Made by a program: the position numbers and the translations under genes
Shown here: positions 5,792 through 6,529 of the stretch, one piece after another
Layout: each line of letters starts with the position of its first letter
How positions within the stretch are numbered: position 1 is the stretch's first letter
The notes under the pieces: model-generated
Told to the model about the DNA's origin: nothing
The model's input: the letters and a program-made list of their open reading frames with translations, nothing else
Database searches by the model: none
Source: Pseudomonadota bacterium
Lineage (GTDB): Bacteria > Bdellovibrionota_B > Oligoflexia > Silvanigrellales > Silvanigrellaceae
Assembly: GCA_027490595.1 (NCBI GenBank)
Contig: JAIXXU010000276.1
Coordinates: 1 to 6,529 of the forward strand
Reading direction: 5' to 3'
DNA length: 6,529 nt

Positions 5792-6529
5792 CTAGGAAAG
5801 ACGAGAACCGTCTTTGAAATCTTCAGAAAGAAAAAGGGGTGAAATGCGGTCTTGGCAAGTATCTGTAGCCAAAAGCATTCCTTCACTGACACCAAATTTC
5901 ATTTTACGTGGTTTTAAATTGGCCACGACAAGAACCTTTCTGTTCGCAAGATCTTCGGGATTCACCCATTGCCGCAAGCCAGCAAAAATTGTTTTCTCAC
6001 CAAGATCCCCAACAGCTACAAGCAATTTGATTAATTTATCAGATCCTTCCACAACTTCAGCACGAAGCACTCGCCCCACTCGAATGTCAACCTTGGCAAA
6101 GTCTTCTATACTTACATAAGAAAGGCTATCGTTTTCCACACCAGCGCATTTCAAAGTATGAGATTTGTTTGAACATTCATTCACAACAGTTGAAGATTTT
6201 TTTGGTTGCTGCGCATTTTCAAAAGGCTGGAGACGCATCATCTCAGCTTCAATATCAATCCGCTGAAATAGTTTTGGAAAATGGGTAACGATATGTCCAC
6301 TTTTTATGGCAAAAAAGTCTTGGCACCTATCATAAAAGTCCTGGGTTGTATTTGTATCTTCGCCAATAGACTCTAAAAGCTCTATCATTTTTTCTGGAAA
6401 AAATGCATGAGCAAGGCATCCAACTATTCTTAAAACACCAATACTCACAGCAAGTACTTGCGAAAGATATATCATACTTTCACTGTCACCCTGCTTAAAC
6501 AAATTCCAAGGTTTTGCTTCTGTAATATG
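5792..6529 (-). CDS. metG: Methionyl-tRNA synthetase, C-terminal part (partial, N-terminus missing)
   Basis: A continuous frame of 245 codons enters from the right edge and ends at TAG 5792-5794. MetRS charges tRNA-Met in the cytosol for initiation and elongation. The fragment begins within the anticodon-binding helical domain: KPWNLFK at fragment residues 6-12 has the Pro-Trp pair whose Trp stacks on the CAU anticodon (E. coli Trp461). After a variable linker (about residues 100-138, Ser/Lys/Asn-rich) comes an EMAPII/Trbp111-like tRNA-binding OB fold at about 139-245. It shows DFAKVDIRVG, VEGSDKL, and NLKPRKMKFGVSEGM at 204-218, ending very near the usual family C-terminus. This C-terminal domain promotes MetRS dimerisation and tRNA capture in E. 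coli-type enzymes. The catalytic HIGH and KMSKS motifs lie outside the window. A TTG at 6500-6502 is not the start: coding similarity continues upstream of it. Followed by 170 nt before the helicase start. Confidence 0.95.
   Translation of the reverse strand, partial: HITEAKPWNLFKQGDSESMIYLSQVLAVSIGVLRIVGCLAHAFFPEKMIELLESIGEDTNTTQDFYDRCQDFFAIKSGHIVTHFPKLFQRIDIEAEMMRLQPFENAQQPKKSSTVVNECSNKSHTLKCAGVENDSLSYVSIEDFAKVDIRVGRVLRAEVVEGSDKLIKLLVAVGDLGEKTIFAGLRQWVNPEDLANRKVLVVANLKPRKMKFGVSEGMLLATDTCQDRISPLFLSEDFKDGSRLS

Noticed and set aside
6500..6502. TTG as a start codon for a short stand-alone tRNA-binding protein
   Set aside because: The frame continues upstream to the edge with the MetRS Pro-Trp anticodon-binding motif, so this is the C-terminal part of metG, not a separate Trbp111-like gene.

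Overview
This AT-rich window carries five genes, all on the minus strand and almost back to back, so transcription runs from right to left. It looks like chromosomal DNA of a bacterium. The housekeeping proteins (MetRS with a C-terminal tRNA-binding domain, family-1 uracil-DNA glycosylase, DEAD-box RNA helicase, large MaeA-type malic enzyme) have proteobacterial or chlamydia-like motif forms. The leftmost gene encodes a low-complexity, membrane-inserting protein of the kind found in host-associated, often intracellular, bacteria. The lineage cannot be fixed from motifs alone; a Legionella/Coxiella-like or Parachlamydia-like organism is only a guess.

Layout from right to left: (1) 6529-5792, the C-terminal third of methionyl-tRNA synthetase (metG), cut by the right edge. 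(2) 5791-5622, a 170-nt gap with a candidate sigma70-type promoter embedded in an inverted repeat, then a stable stem-loop made of two copies of TTGCATGCG just before the next ribosome binding site. (3) 5621-3996, a DEAD-box RNA helicase with an unusual DEMD motif II and a basic Gly/Ser-rich tail. (4) 3981-3280, uracil-DNA glycosylase (ung), 14 nt downstream. (5) 3255-1534, NAD-type malic enzyme (maeA), 24 nt further on. (6) 1533-1392, a 142-nt gap with a strong-looking promoter whose -35 box lies inside a perfect 18-bp palindrome. (7) 1391-1, a 463-codon open frame with no stop that runs off the left edge. It has a Ser/Pro-rich N-terminus, a hydrophobic glycine-zipper segment and a long charged C-terminal part.

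The helicase, ung and maeA are spaced like one operon. It joins RNA remodelling, uracil removal from DNA, and malate-to-pyruvate conversion, with no obvious single pathway. The leftmost gene appears to have its own, probably repressor-controlled, promoter. It is the only product here that is not recognisable housekeeping and is the best candidate for something undescribed: a possible secreted or membrane-inserted, host-directed protein. No tRNA, rRNA, mobile element or CRISPR array was seen, and no stretch over 300 bases lacks a gene.
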